From positions 228,328 through 292,327 of the forward strand of contig NZ_WTVN01000002.1 of NCBI RefSeq assembly GCF_012910905.1: 64,000 bases of DNA. Direction: 5' to 3'. The notes under the pieces were generated by a model. That model saw nothing but the letters and a program-made list of their open reading frames with translations, had not been told where the DNA came from and made no database searches. A program made the position numbers and the translations under genes. The stretch comes from Aromatoleum toluvorans (GTDB lineage Bacteria; Pseudomonadota; Gammaproteobacteria; Burkholderiales; Rhodocyclaceae). Positions 38,718 through 50,310 of this stretch are shown piece after piece; position 1 is the first letter of the stretch, and the number at the start of each line of letters is the position of its first letter.

Positions 38718-39410
38718 ATGTTGAAAGTCGACAACCTCAACCAGTACTACGGTGGCAGCCACATCCTGCGCGGGCTCTCGTTCGAAGTCCCGCTCGGCAA
38801 GGTCACGACCCTGCTGGGGCGCAACGGCGTCGGCAAGACGACGCTGCTGAAGACATTGATGGGGCTCGTGCCCGCGGCGAGCGGCAGCGTCCATTTCGGC
38901 GATGCCGACATCACCCGAGCCCCCTCCCATGCCCGCGTGAAAGCCGGTATAGGCTACGTCCCGCAGGGCAGGGAGATCTTCCCGCGCCTCACTGTCGAGG
39001 AAAACCTGCTGATGGGCCTCGCCACCCGTCCGCGCGGAGCCGACCTGCCCGCCCGCATCTTCGACATGTTCCCGGTGCTGCGGCAGATGCTCGCGCGGCG
39101 CGGCGGCGATCTCTCCGGTGGTCAGCAACAGCAACTTGCCATCGGCCGCGCGCTCGCCTTCGGCCCGAAACTGCTGATCCTCGACGAACCCACCGAGGGC
39201 ATCCAGCCCTCCATCATCAAGGATATCGAACGTGCGATCCGCAGCCTCGCCGAGACCGGCGAGATGGCGATCCTGCTCGTCGAGCAGTATTACGACTTCG
39301 CACGTGCGCTCGCCGACCGGTATCTCGTCATGGAGCGCGGCGAGATCGTCATGCGTGGGCACGGCGCGAGCATGGACGCCGACGGCGTGCGCGCGGCGCT
39401 GGCGGTCTGA
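38718..39410 (+). CDS. urtE: Urea ABC transporter ATP-binding protein UrtE
   Basis: 230 aa from the ATG at 38718, with GGCAGGA upstream. LivF-type ATPase: Walker A GRNGVGKTT, signature LSGGQQQQLAIGRAL, Walker B LLILDEPTEGIQ, switch histidine replaced by glutamine in LLVEQYYDF, as is usual for LivF/UrtE. Completes the urtABCDE importer, which feeds the adjacent urease. Confidence 0.95.
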   Translation: MLKVDNLNQYYGGSHILRGLSFEVPLGKVTTLLGRNGVGKTTLLKTLMGLVPAASGSVHFGDADITRAPSHARVKAGIGYVPQGREIFPRLTVEENLLMGLATRPRGADLPARIFDMFPVLRQMLARRGGDLSGGQQQQLAIGRALAFGPKLLILDEPTEGIQPSIIKDIERAIRSLAETGEMAILLVEQYYDFARALADRYLVMERGEIVMRGHGASMDADGVRAALAV

Positions 39411-39535
39411 GCCTGCGACGGACGGAGACAGGATGCGTGATGATGGTGCATGATTAATGTTTATCAGTCATCGATGCTCCGAAGAAACGCCATCGTAGCG
39501 CAGCCGCTGGCGCTGCCCTTTGCTGATTTCCAGTC

Positions 39536-40399
39536 ATGAACGCCGTCATCGACAGACTGCACGCGCTCGTACCGTCGTCCGCGTCCGGCTGGGAAGCGAT
39601 GCTGCAGCTCGGCTTCGAGCGGCGCGGGGCGCGTAGCGTGCTCGCGCGACGCATCCACCGCGGTCCGCTGCGCCTGCAGAAGGCCCTGTATCCGGAAGGC
39701 GAAGCCGTCTGCCACGGCATCGTGCTGCATCCGCCCGCCGGTATCGTCGGGGGCGATGCGCTCGAGATCGACGTGTCCGTCGGCGCGGACGCCCATGCGC
39801 TGCTGACGACGCCCGGGGCGGGTAAGTGGTATCGCAGTGCCGGCGCATCCGCGCGGCTCGTGCAGCGGATCGCGGTGGGCGAGGGCGGCGTGTGCGAATG
39901 GCTGCCGCAGGAGAGCATCGTCTTCGATGGCGCGCTCGGGCGCCTCGAGACCGCGGTCGAACTCGCGCGCGACGCCTGCTTCGTCGGCAGCGAGCTGCTG
40001 TGCTTCGGCCGCACCGGCGCGGGCGAACGCTTCGCGCATGGCGAATTGCGCTTGTCGACGCGCATCCGGCGCGAGGGCCGGCCGCTGTGGCTGGAGCGCG
40101 GCTGCATCGGCGGCGGCAGCGCCTTGCTCGATGCGCCGGTGGGGCTGGCGGGGCAGCCGGTCGTCGGCAGCCTGCTCGTCGCGTCGCCGCGCTGCGACAC
40201 GGGGCTGCGCGACGCATGCCGCGAGATCGTGCCGGCGGTCGGGCAGGGCGGGGTGACGCTGTTGCCGGGGCTGCTGGTGGCGCGCTGGCTGGGGCCCGCA
40301 TGCGAGCCGGGGCGCGAGTGGTTCCTGCGGCTGCTGTCCGTGATCCGGCCGGCGGTTGCCGGCCTGCCGATGCGCGTGCCGCGGATATGGAATACCTGA
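39536..40399 (+). CDS. ureD: Urease accessory protein UreD
   Basis: 287 aa. Scaffold that joins UreF and UreG on apo-urease for nickel insertion. Family segments: [40 protein letters not shown] and [13 protein letters not shown]. Length typical (about 280). First gene of the urease operon, 125 nt after urtE. The start is the ATG at 39536; no strong Shine-Dalgarno is evident. Confidence 0.95.
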   Translation: MNAVIDRLHALVPSSASGWEAMLQLGFERRGARSVLARRIHRGPLRLQKALYPEGEAVCHGIVLHPPAGIVGGDALEIDVSVGADAHALLTTPGAGKWYRSAGASARLVQRIAVGEGGVCEWLPQESIVFDGALGRLETAVELARDACFVGSELLCFGRTGAGERFAHGELRLSTRIRREGRPLWLERGCIGGGSALLDAPVGLAGQPVVGSLLVASPRCDTGLRDACREIVPAVGQGGVTLLPGLLVARWLGPACEPGREWFLRLLSVIRPAVAGLPMRVPRIWNT

Positions 40400-40436
40400 G
40401 GGAATACCTGAAACAACCCGAACGAGGACAAGAGGC

Positions 40437-40739
40437 ATGGAACTGACTCCCCGCGAGAAGGACAAGCTGCTGCTCTTCACCGCCGGCCTGCTCGCCGAGC
40501 GGCGCCGCGCGCGCGGCCTGAAGCTCAACTATCCCGAGGCGGTCGCGCTGATCTCGTGCGCGCTCCTCGAAGGCGCGCGCGACGGGCGCACGGTGGCGGA
40601 GCTGATGAGCGAGGGCACGACGATCCTGACGCGCGACGACGTGATGGCTGGGGTCGCGGAGATGATCCCCGAGATCCAGATCGAGGCGACCTTCCCGGAT
40701 GGGACGAAGCTCGTGACCGTGCATAACCCCATCGTGTGA
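40437..40739 (+). CDS. ureA: Urease subunit gamma
   Basis: 100 aa from the ATG at 40437 preceded by AGAGG. Begins [20 protein letters not shown] and ends TVHNPIV, exactly the family length and ends. Smallest structural subunit of the (alpha-beta-gamma)3 urease, which hydrolyses urea to ammonia and carbamate. Separated from ureB by repeat copy D. Confidence 0.98.
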   Translation: MELTPREKDKLLLFTAGLLAERRRARGLKLNYPEAVALISCALLEGARDGRTVAELMSEGTTILTRDDVMAGVAEMIPEIQIEATFPDGTKLVTVHNPIV

Positions 40740-40775
40740 GGCGTGTTTCCTTGTGCCTGCCCGCGCCCGTCCCGA

Positions 40776-40866
40776 CGGGAATTTGCTCCGCAGGCTGCGG
40801 AACTCGCGCAGCAGCGCGCTTCCGCGCTTGCGCTCAGACAGTCCTCGCCTGCTGCGCAAACACCCG
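40776..40866 (-). repeat. Dispersed palindromic repeat, copy D (inverted)
   Basis: Reverse-complement copy: begins CGGGAATTTGCTCCGC and ends GCAAACACCCG, with core CGCTCAGACAGTCCTCGCC and the GCGCGCTTCCGCGC hairpin. Occupies most of the 184-bp ureA-ureB gap. Confidence 0.8.
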
Positions 40867-40923
40867 GCGTGCCGGTCGCTACGCCTTGCCTGACCGAACC
40901 GGCAGGCCTTCTGGAGAAGAAAG

Positions 40924-41228
40924 ATGATTCCCGGTGAATATCTCGTCGCCGACGGCGACATCGAACTCAACGCCGGCCGCGCGACGCTGACGCTCGCCGT
41001 GACCAACACCGGCGACCGGCCGATCCAGGTCGGCTCGCATTACCACTTCGCGGAAACCAACGCCGCGCTCGCCTTCGACCGCGCCGCGGCGCGCGGCTTC
41101 CGGCTCGACATCGCGGCCGGCACGGCGGTGCGCTTCGAGCCGGGACAGTCGCGCACGGTGCAGCTGGTCGCGCTCGCCGGGGAGCGCAGGGTGTATGGCT
41201 TCAACGGCGACGTGATGGGGAGCTTGTA

Positions 41229-41229
<1 letters not shown>
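40924..41229 (+). CDS. ureB: Urease subunit beta
   Basis: 101 aa. Opens [19 protein letters not shown] and contains [17 protein letters not shown], then ends [12 protein letters not shown], all family hallmarks. Structural subunit between gamma and alpha chains. Its TAA overlaps the ureC ATG (TAATG). Confidence 0.98.
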
Positions 41230-42932
<1,703 letters not shown>

Positions 42933-42944
42933 GAGGTGTTCGCG

Positions 42945-43469
42945 ATGGCCGAAGTCGATTCCGCGCCGGGAAAGCCGATGCTGCTGCTCGAAGCGCTCTA
43001 TGACGGCTCCGCGGCTGCAACGGAGACCTTGCTGCTCGATTTCTCCTACCGGACCAAGAGCCGCCTGCGCGCCAAGCTCGCGTCGGGCGAGGAGGTCGGC
43101 ATGTTCCTGCCGCGCGGCACGATCCTGCGCGGCGGGCAGAGGCTCTTGGGCAGCGACGGGCGCATCGTCGAGATCGTCGCGGCGCCCGAGGACTTGCTCG
43201 AAGCGCGCTGCAGCGACGCGCTGGCGCTCGCGCGCGCGGCCTACCACCTCGGCAACCGCCACGTCGCGGTCGAAATCGGTTCGGACGCCGCGGGCGGGTG
43301 GCTGCGCATCCAGGCCGATCACGTGCTCGCAGGCATGCTCGCCGGCCTCGGCGCGACGGTCACCGCGCTGCGCGCGCCCTTCGAGCCGGAAGCGGGGGCC
43401 TATGCGCACGGGCATCAGCATCCGGGCGACGGCGGCGGCGCGCGCATCCACATGATGGGCGGGCGCTGA
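42945..43469 (+). CDS. ureE: Urease accessory protein UreE (nickel chaperone)
   Basis: 174 aa from the ATG at 42945 with GAGAGG upstream; a GTG at 42936 is a weaker alternative. N-terminal peptide-binding domain ([31 protein letters not shown]) and C-terminal metal-binding domain with [12 protein letters not shown] and a histidine tail [17 protein letters not shown]. Delivers nickel to UreG and urease; histidines near the end suit metal storage. Stop overlaps ureF (TGATG). Confidence 0.95.
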   Translation: MAEVDSAPGKPMLLLEALYDGSAAATETLLLDFSYRTKSRLRAKLASGEEVGMFLPRGTILRGGQRLLGSDGRIVEIVAAPEDLLEARCSDALALARAAYHLGNRHVAVEIGSDAAGGWLRIQADHVLAGMLAGLGATVTALRAPFEPEAGAYAHGHQHPGDGGGARIHMMGGR

Positions 43470-44145
43470 TGCTGCCGCTCATGCGCCTGCTGCAACTCGC
43501 CAGTCCCGCGCTGCCGGTGGGCGCCTACACCTACTCGCAGGGCCTGGAATGGGCCGTCGAGTCGGGGACGGTGCGCGACGAGGCGGGCACGGCGCGCTGG
43601 ATCGGCGATCTCCTCGAATGGAACCTCGCGCGCTTCGAGGCGCCGCTGCTGGCCTGGCTGATGGACGCGTGGGCCGGCGGCGACGACGCCAGTGTCGCGG
43701 CGCTGAACGCCGATTTCCTCGCCAGCCGCGAGACCGACGAGTTGCGCGCCGAGACCGTGCAGATGGGCTACTCGCTCGTGCGTCTGCTCGCCGATCTCGA
43801 CGCCTTTTCGGCCTTGCCCGGCTGGCGAACGCGCCTGCTGGCGGTCGACGAGCCGGCATTTCCGGCGGCGTGGAGTGCGGCGGCCGCAGCCTGGGCCATT
43901 CCTGCCGACATGGCCGTGCCGGCCTACCTGTGGGCCTGGCTCGAAAATCAGGTGATGGCGGCGGTGAAGGCGGTGCCGCTCGGGCAATCGGCCGGACAGC
44001 GCCTGCTGGCGACGCTCGGCGCGCGCATCCCGGCGCTCGCGGCGCAGGCGGCGGTCTTGCCGGCGGACCAATGGAGCAACTTCACCCCCGGCCTCGCACT
44101 CGCCAGCAGCCGGCACGAAACCCAATACACGAGGCTTTTCAGATC

Positions 44146-44149
<4 letters not shown>
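43469..44149 (+). CDS. ureF: Urease accessory protein UreF
   Basis: 226 aa, all-helical. Family landmarks: [21 protein letters not shown] at the start ([13 protein letters not shown] being the signature) and [23 protein letters not shown] at the end ([15 protein letters not shown]). Gates the UreG GTPase within the UreDFG complex. Start overlaps the ureE stop, stop overlaps the ureG start. Confidence 0.96.
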
Positions 44150-44784
<635 letters not shown>

Positions 44785-44842
44785 TCCGTTCCGCACGTTC
44801 CGGATCCTCTCGCCCGACACCACTCACTCCAAGGATATCGCC

Positions 44843-45085
44843 ATGAAACCGCAGCATACCGCCTCCGTCCTGATCCTCATGCTCGCCGCCGGCCCCGCCC
44901 TCGCGCACGGCGATCACGGCCTCGTGCCGGGCCTCGCGCACATGTTCTCGTCGGGCCTCGAGCACCTGCCTGCGGCGCTCGTCACGCTTGTCAGCGCCTT
45001 CTCTGCGGTCCGCGCCACCGGCGCGCTGCGTTGGGCGCTGGGCGGGCTCGCGGTGGCGGCCGGGGCGCTGACCCTCGCGATGTGA
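44843..45085 (+). CDS. Small exported or membrane protein after ureG (HupE/UreJ-like fragment?)
   Basis: 80 aa from the ATG at 44843, with AAGGAT eight bases upstream; an ATG-less longer frame from 44777 overlaps ureG and is less likely. A signal peptide (SVLILMLAAGPALA) is followed at once by HGDHG, a short amphipathic stretch GLAHMFSSGLEHLPAALV, and a second hydrophobic segment to the C-terminus. The histidine-rich mature start and the GLxHxxSGLEH-like stretch recall HupE/UreJ nickel permeases, but at 80 residues it has at most one or two membrane helices. It may be a small nickel-binding accessory or an unrelated protein; function unknown. Confidence 0.65.
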   Translation: MKPQHTASVLILMLAAGPALAHGDHGLVPGLAHMFSSGLEHLPAALVTLVSAFSAVRATGALRWALGGLAVAAGALTLAM

Positions 45086-45172
45086 CCTAGGCCACAGCGG
45101 ACTCGGCATGACGGGGGAAAAGACGGATAATCGCGGTTTGCGCCCGCACCGGGCAGATCTGAGGATGTAATC

Positions 45173-46243
45173 GTGAGCCGTCTGCAGAACGACACCTTCC
45201 TGCGCGCCCTGCTGCGCCAGCCGACCGAATACACGCCGCTGTGGCTGATGCGCCAGGCCGGCCGCTACCTGCCCGAGTACTGCGAGACGCGCAAGCGCGC
45301 CGGCAGCTTCCTCAACCTGTGCAAGAGCCCGACGCTGGCCTGCGAGGTCACGCTGCAGCCGCTCGCGCGCTACAACCTCGACGCCGCGATCCTGTTCTCC
45401 GACATCCTCACCGTGCCGGACGCGATGGGCCTCGGTCTGTACTTCGCCGAAGGCGAGGGCCCGCGCTTCGAGCGCCCGCTACGCGACGAGTGGGAGATCC
45501 GCAACCTCGCGATCCCCGATCCGCACGCCGAGCTGCAGTACGTGATGGACGCGGTCGCCGAGATCCGCCGCGCGCTCAACGGCAGCGTGCCGCTGATCGG
45601 CTTCTCCGGCAGCCCGTGGACGCTCGCCTGCTACATGGTCGAAGGCGGCTCCTCCGACGACTACCGCAAGGTCAAGGCGATGGCCTATTCCCGCCCCGAC
45701 CTGCTGCACCACATCCTCTCCGTGACGGCCGACTCCGTCGTCGCCTACCTCAACGCGCAGATCCAGTCGGGCGCGCAGGCCGTGATGGTGTTCGACTCCT
45801 GGGGCGGCGTGCTGTCGGAAGCGGCCTACCACGAGTTCTCGCTGCCCTACCTGAAGCGCGTCGTAGACGGGCTGATCAAGGAGAATGAAGGCGAGCGCGT
45901 GCCGAACATCGTGTTCACGAAGGGCGGCGGCCTGTGGATCGAAAGCATCGCCGGCATCGGCTGCGACGCGGTGGGCCTCGACTGGACGATGGACATCGGC
46001 CGCGCGCGCGCCCTCGTCGGCGACAAGGTGGCGCTGCAGGGCAACCTCGACCCGAACGTGCTGTTCGCGCCGCCCGAGGCCGTCGCGCGCGAAGCGAAGC
46101 GCGTGCTCGATTCCTTCGGCAACCACCCCGGCCACGTCTTCAACCTCGGCCACGGCATCTCGCAGTTCACGCCGCCCGAGTCGGTGTCCGTGCTGGTCGA
46201 CACCGTGCACGAGCACAGCCGCAAGATCCGCGCCGGCGCCTGA
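45173..46243 (+). CDS. hemE: Uroporphyrinogen decarboxylase
   Basis: 356 aa, GTG start after GAGGA. Converts uroporphyrinogen III to coproporphyrinogen III in haem synthesis. Signatures: [17 protein letters not shown] (conserved arginines of the substrate cleft), [15 protein letters not shown] with the catalytic aspartate, [17 protein letters not shown], and [13 protein letters not shown]. Length typical. Ends in a strong terminator (46264-46314), after which lies the candidate origin region. Confidence 0.98.
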   Translation: MSRLQNDTFLRALLRQPTEYTPLWLMRQAGRYLPEYCETRKRAGSFLNLCKSPTLACEVTLQPLARYNLDAAILFSDILTVPDAMGLGLYFAEGEGPRFERPLRDEWEIRNLAIPDPHAELQYVMDAVAEIRRALNGSVPLIGFSGSPWTLACYMVEGGSSDDYRKVKAMAYSRPDLLHHILSVTADSVVAYLNAQIQSGAQAVMVFDSWGGVLSEAAYHEFSLPYLKRVVDGLIKENEGERVPNIVFTKGGGLWIESIAGIGCDAVGLDWTMDIGRARALVGDKVALQGNLDPNVLFAPPEAVAREAKRVLDSFGNHPGHVFNLGHGISQFTPPESVSVLVDTVHEHSRKIRAGA

Positions 46244-46263
46244 ACGCCCGGCAGCGGCACCCG

Positions 46264-46314
46264 AACCCCGGCCGGGACGCGCACACTGCGCACCCCGCCG
46301 GGGTTCCCTTTTTT
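46264..46314 (+). terminator. Rho-independent terminator of hemE
   Basis: AACCCCGGC (46264-46272) pairs with GCCGGGGTT (46297-46305), followed by CCC and six T. The long loop has further internal pairing. Confidence 0.8.
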
Positions 46315-46400
46315 CGGTCGGGCAGAGCGCGTGCCTAGGGGGCATTTGACCGCACCCTTGCGGTGCGGCGTCAGCCGCCGACGGCATCCGGCCCGGCCTT

Positions 46401-46640
46401 GTCAAGCGGAAAAAGATGCGTTGACCGCTTGACTTATGCACATCCGGCCGGTCCCGATGCCGCATGCTGACTGGAATTGGGGTTTATTCACCAAAATTTA
46501 TAACTAATTGAAATTTAAATAATAAAAATTTGCCTACTGTTAAGGCAAAGTGACAGAAAGGCATGCGCGGCGCCGGGTTTACCGCGTTTCACCCATGCTA
46601 TCAACAAAGTTATCCACAGGATTTGTGGACAAGCGCCGGA
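46401..46640. other. Candidate chromosomal replication origin (oriC) between hemE and priA
   Basis: The 503-bp hemE-priA spacer contains no gene and has unusual structure. A 9-bp perfect inverted repeat GTCAAGCGG/CCGCTTGAC lies at 46401-46433. An AT-rich tract at about 46483-46535 (TTTATTCACC, AAAATTTATAACTAATTG, AAATTTAAATAATAAAAATT) is by far the most AT-rich stretch of the core region. Downstream are the exact DnaA box TTATCCACA (46610-46618) and an inverted near-match TGTGGACAA (46624-46632); TTATTCACC (46484-46492) is a third, weaker box. An unwinding element beside clustered DnaA boxes is the plan of bacterial origins, and the Caulobacter origin is also next to hemE. Against it, the dnaA-rpmH spacer is the commoner site in this group. 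Confidence 0.5.
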
Positions 46641-46746
46641 AGGGTTTCACGGCAAAGATTTACTTCCTGTTTCCCAGCAACGAATTTAACAATCATCCGT
46701 AAACATCTGATTTGTTGATGTAAAACACGTAGAGCACGAGATCCGA

Positions 46747-48918
46747 ATGCCTATCGTCCGCGTCGCGCTGCCCGTTCCGTTGCCGCAACTCTTTGATTAT
46801 TCGTCGCAAGACGCATGCGAAGAGGATGTGGGGCGTTGCGTGCGCGTACCCTTCGGGCGGGGCGAGAAGAGCGGCGTGATCGTCGCGCTGGTCGCCGAAT
46901 CGGAGCTCGATCCGGCGCGCCTCAAGACGGTGCGTCACATCCAGCGCGAGGTCGCGCCGCTGCCGGCGGACTGGCTGGAGCTCGTCGGCTTCGTCGCGCG
47001 CTATTACCACGCGCCGCTCGGCGAGGTGATCGCGCTGGCGCTGCCGCCGGGGCTGCGGCGCGCCGATGCCGTGAGCGACCGCGAGAGCGATCCGCTGCTG
47101 GACCTGAGCGACGCGGGCCATGCCGCGCTGGCGGAAACGCGCCGTCCGAGCCGGGCGCTGGCGCTGCTCGGCGAGCTGCGCGCGGCCGGCGTGATCCGTC
47201 GCAGCGCCGCGCGCGAGCTGCCCGCGGGGGCGGCGCTCGGCGACGCGTTGAAGCGCGGCTGGGTCGTCGCGGTGCGCGGCACCGACCCCTCGCAGCCGGC
47301 GGCGAACCGCCCCGAACTCACCGACGAGCAGCGCGCCGCGGTCGACGCGGTCGCGGCGGCACCGGACGGCTTCACGCCCTGGCTGCTGCAGGGCGTCACC
47401 GGCAGCGGCAAGACGGAAGTCTACCTGCGCCTTGCCGAACGGACGCTCGCCGCCGGCCGGCAGGTGCTGATGCTGGTGCCCGAGATCGCGCTCACGCCGC
47501 AGCTCGAATCGCGCGTCGCCAACCGTTTTCCCGCCGCCTGCGTCGTGAGCCTGCACTCCGCGCTCGCAGAAGGGGCGCGCTCGCGCGGCTTCGTGCAGGC
47601 GCTCGAGGGGCGCGCGGACATCGTGCTCGGCACGCGCCTGTCGGTGTTCGCGCCGTTGCCGCGCCTGGGGCTGATCCTCGTCGACGAGGAACACGACGCC
47701 TCGTACAAGCAGCAGGAAGGGGTGCGCTACTCGGCGCGCGATGTCGCCGTGTGGCGCGCGCACCAGCGCAAGGTGCCGGTCGTGCTCGGTTCGGCGACGC
47801 CCTCGCTGGAGAGCTGGCAGCACGCGCGGCAGGCGCGCTACCGCAGCCTGCGCCTCGACGCGCGCGCGCTCGCGAGCACGCTGCCGGCGGTGCGCCGCAT
47901 CGACACGCGCCGCCTGAAGCTCGACGAGGGCCTCAGCCCGCAGCTCAAGGGCGCGATCGGCGAGCGCCTCGCGCGCGGCGAGCAGAGCCTCGTGTTCCTC
48001 AACCGCCGCGGCTACGCGCCGGTGCTGTCCTGCCCCGCCTGCGGCTGGGTGAGCCACTGCCCGCACTGTTCGGCCAACCTCGTCGTGCATCTCGCCGACC
48101 GGCGCCTGCGCTGCCACCACTGCGGCTGCGACACCGAGGTGCCGCACCATTGCCCGGTGTGCAACAACCAGGACATCCAGCCCTTCGGCCGCGGCACGCA
48201 GCGCATCGAGGCGCGCCTCGCCGAACTCTTCCCCGCGGCGCGCGTGCTGCGCGTCGATCGCGACTCGGCGCGCACGCGCAGCCAGTGGGAAAACCTGCTC
48301 GCGCAGATCGCCGGCGGCGAGGCCGACATCCTCGTCGGCACGCAGATGATGGCGAAGGGCCACGATTTCCCGCAGCTCACGCTCGTCGGCGTGATCGGCG
48401 CCGACGCCTCGCTGCACGCGGCGGATTTCCGCGCCCCCGAGCGCCTGTTCCAGCAGCTGATGCAGGTCGGCGGCCGGGCGGGGCGTGCGCACCTGCCGGG
48501 CGAGGTGCTGGTGCAGACCGAGTACCCCGACCACCCGCTGTACCGCTGCCTCGTGAAGCACGACTTCGACGCCTTCGCCGCCTCCGCGCTCGACGAACGC
48601 CGCGCTGCGGGCTTCCCGCCCTTCACCTATCAGGCGATGCTGCGCGCCGACGCGCCGATGCTGAAGGACGCGATGGACTTCCTCGCTCACGCGCGCCGCC
48701 TCGCGCAGGAGATGGCGCCGGCCGGCCTGCGCGTGTTCGACGCGGTGCCGATGCGCCTGACGCGCCTCGCGCGGCGCGAACGCGCGCAGTTGCTGGTCGA
48801 AACCGACGAGCGCGGCCCGCTGCAGGCTTTCCTCGTGTACTGGATCGAGGTGCTGCGCGCCCAGCGCACGCCGCGCGAGCTGCGCTGGCAGCTCGACGTG
48901 GATCCGCTCGACGTCTGA
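46747..48918 (+). CDS. priA: Primosomal replication protein N' (PriA helicase)
   Basis: 723 aa. Restarts stalled forks by loading the replisome outside the origin. N-terminal 3'-DNA-end-binding domain (VRVALPVPLPQLFDY), winged-helix segment, then SF2 helicase motifs: Walker A GVTGSGKTEVY, DEEH box LVDEEHDASYK, motif III LGSATPSLES, motif VI QVGGRAGR. Eight zinc-binding cysteines in four CxxC pairs lie in between (CPACGW, CPHC, CHHC, CPVC). Length matches the family. Start ATG at 46747 with a weak upstream GAG. Confidence 0.98.
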   Translation: MPIVRVALPVPLPQLFDYSSQDACEEDVGRCVRVPFGRGEKSGVIVALVAESELDPARLKTVRHIQREVAPLPADWLELVGFVARYYHAPLGEVIALALPPGLRRADAVSDRESDPLLDLSDAGHAALAETRRPSRALALLGELRAAGVIRRSAARELPAGAALGDALKRGWVVAVRGTDPSQPAANRPELTDEQRAAVDAVAAAPDGFTPWLLQGVTGSGKTEVYLRLAERTLAAGRQVLMLVPEIALTPQLESRVANRFPAACVVSLHSALAEGARSRGFVQALEGRADIVLGTRLSVFAPLPRLGLILVDEEHDASYKQQEGVRYSARDVAVWRAHQRKVPVVLGSATPSLESWQHARQARYRSLRLDARALASTLPAVRRIDTRRLKLDEGLSPQLKGAIGERLARGEQSLVFLNRRGYAPVLSCPACGWVSHCPHCSANLVVHLADRRLRCHHCGCDTEVPHHCPVCNNQDIQPFGRGTQRIEARLAELFPAARVLRVDRDSARTRSQWENLLAQIAGGEADILVGTQMMAKGHDFPQLTLVGVIGADASLHAADFRAPERLFQQLMQVGGRAGRAHLPGEVLVQTEYPDHPLYRCLVKHDFDAFAASALDERRAAGFPPFTYQAMLRADAPMLKDAMDFLAHARRLAQEMAPAGLRVFDAVPMRLTRLARRERAQLLVETDERGPLQAFLVYWIEVLRAQRTPRELRWQLDVDPLDV

Positions 48919-49114
48919 GCGCGAGCGCGCCGCAGACGGGCCGGCGCGCCTGACGCGGTGCGTTCGACTCGCCGGGCAGCCGCGCGCGCATCCCATCGGA
49001 CTTTCGCGCGCCCGCGACTGCGCATATCATCGCCGGGTCGTCGCCTGTCCGCCGGAGCCGCCCGGCGGCGCTGCGACCGTCGGCCCGTGTCGGGCCTGTG
49101 CGCAAGGAGACTGC

Positions 49115-49192
49115 ATGGTTCAGGGCTGTCGGCGACGTTTCACCGGATCCCGCGCCGCCGGGCGCAATCGCCCTCGCGGAGCGCGGCCGTGA
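49115..49192 (+). CDS. Possible 25-codon upstream ORF coupled to hupK
   Basis: An ATG at 49115 follows a strong AAGGAG (49104-49109, 5-nt spacing) and reads 25 codons to a TGA that overlaps the hupK GTG (GTGA, 49189-49192). The peptide is arginine-rich and has no recognisable family. It may be a translational-coupling leader for hupK, or chance. The rest of the 270-bp priA-hupK gap shows nothing else. Confidence 0.3.
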   Translation: MVQGCRRRFTGSRAAGRNRPRGARP

Positions 49193-50310
49193 ACCCGGAC
49201 GCGGTGCTGCGCCTGGTGGCACGGCGCGAAGGCCGGCGCATCACGGGCGTGTCCGTGCACAACCCGCGGCCGCAGGTGGCGCAGGGGCTGGTCGGGCTCG
49301 GCGTCGACGAGGCGCTGAAGCTCGTCGCGACCTTTCCCACCCTGTGCCCGCGCGCGCAGACGATCGCCGCGACAGCGGCCTGCGTGGCGGCCGGCGCCGC
49401 GAACCTGCAGCGTGCCGAAGCCTGGGCCGAGGAACGTGCGCTCGCGGCCGAGACCGCGCAGGACCACCTGTGGCGCCTGATGCTCGACTGGCCGCGGCTC
49501 TTCGGCCACGCGCCGCGCACCGACCGCTTCGCCAAGCTGCACCACCGCCTCGCGCAGATCGGCGATGCGCGCGAGGCTTATGAACTCGGCGGCGACCTGC
49601 TCGACCTCGTCGCCGTGGAACTCCTCACCGGCTTCTTCCGCACGACCCGCGAACCGAGCGGCCTGCGCGAATTCGTCGAGCGTGCGCGGCGCGGCGGCAC
49701 GATCGGCGCAGCCCTGGCCGACCTCATCGAGATGGGTTCGTCGACGCCCGAAGGCGAGGCCGTGCCCCTGTTGCCGACGCTCGCCGCCGGCGCGTGGGCC
49801 AACGAGCTGGGCGGCATCCCGTCCCCGGCGTTCTGCGCGGCGCCGACGCTGTTCGGCCGCGCGCATGAAACGGGCGTGCTCGCGCGTCACGCCGGTTCGA
49901 TGATGGTGCGCAATCTGCTGACGCACCGCCACCGCATCGCCGCGCGCCTGTTCGCCCGTGTCGTCGATCTCTCCGACAGCGCGAGCCGCCTGCGTCACCC
50001 GCTGGCGGGCGACATGCCGGTGCTGGTCGATGCGGCGCCGCTCGGCGCCGGCGCGGGCCTCGCCTGCGTCGAGACGCCGCGCGGCCTGCTGATGCACGCG
50101 GTGCGGCTGGACGGCGAGCGCATCGCCGACTACGCGATCGTCTCGCCGACCGAATGGAATTTCCACGCGCAGGGGCCGTTCGTGCGCGAAGGCTGCGACT
50201 GGGAGGCACCGTCGCACGCAGCGGTGATGCTGCGCCTGCAGGTCCTCGCGCTGTCGCTCGATCCGTGCATGGCGTACGAAATCGCGATCGAGGACGTCGC
50301 GGGTGCATGA
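49189..50310 (+). CDS. hupK: Hydrogenase expression/formation protein HupK (HoxV family)
   Basis: 373 aa from the GTG at 49189 with GGAG upstream; the frame is open further left, but the family starts at about this point. HupK/HoxV resembles the [NiFe]-hydrogenase large subunit and is thought to be a scaffold for Fe(CN)2CO cofactor assembly. Visible features: the N-terminal strand LRLVARREGRRITGVSV, the segment FPTLCPRAQTIAA corresponding to the first cysteine motif, and the C-terminal DPCMAYEIAI corresponding to the DPCxxC motif but with one cysteine lost. It heads the maturation operon; its end overlaps hypA. HupK is normally found with oxygen-tolerant uptake hydrogenases. Confidence 0.85.
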   Translation: MNPDAVLRLVARREGRRITGVSVHNPRPQVAQGLVGLGVDEALKLVATFPTLCPRAQTIAATAACVAAGAANLQRAEAWAEERALAAETAQDHLWRLMLDWPRLFGHAPRTDRFAKLHHRLAQIGDAREAYELGGDLLDLVAVELLTGFFRTTREPSGLREFVERARRGGTIGAALADLIEMGSSTPEGEAVPLLPTLAAGAWANELGGIPSPAFCAAPTLFGRAHETGVLARHAGSMMVRNLLTHRHRIAARLFARVVDLSDSASRLRHPLAGDMPVLVDAAPLGAGAGLACVETPRGLLMHAVRLDGERIADYAIVSPTEWNFHAQGPFVREGCDWEAPSHAAVMLRLQVLALSLDPCMAYEIAIEDVAGA

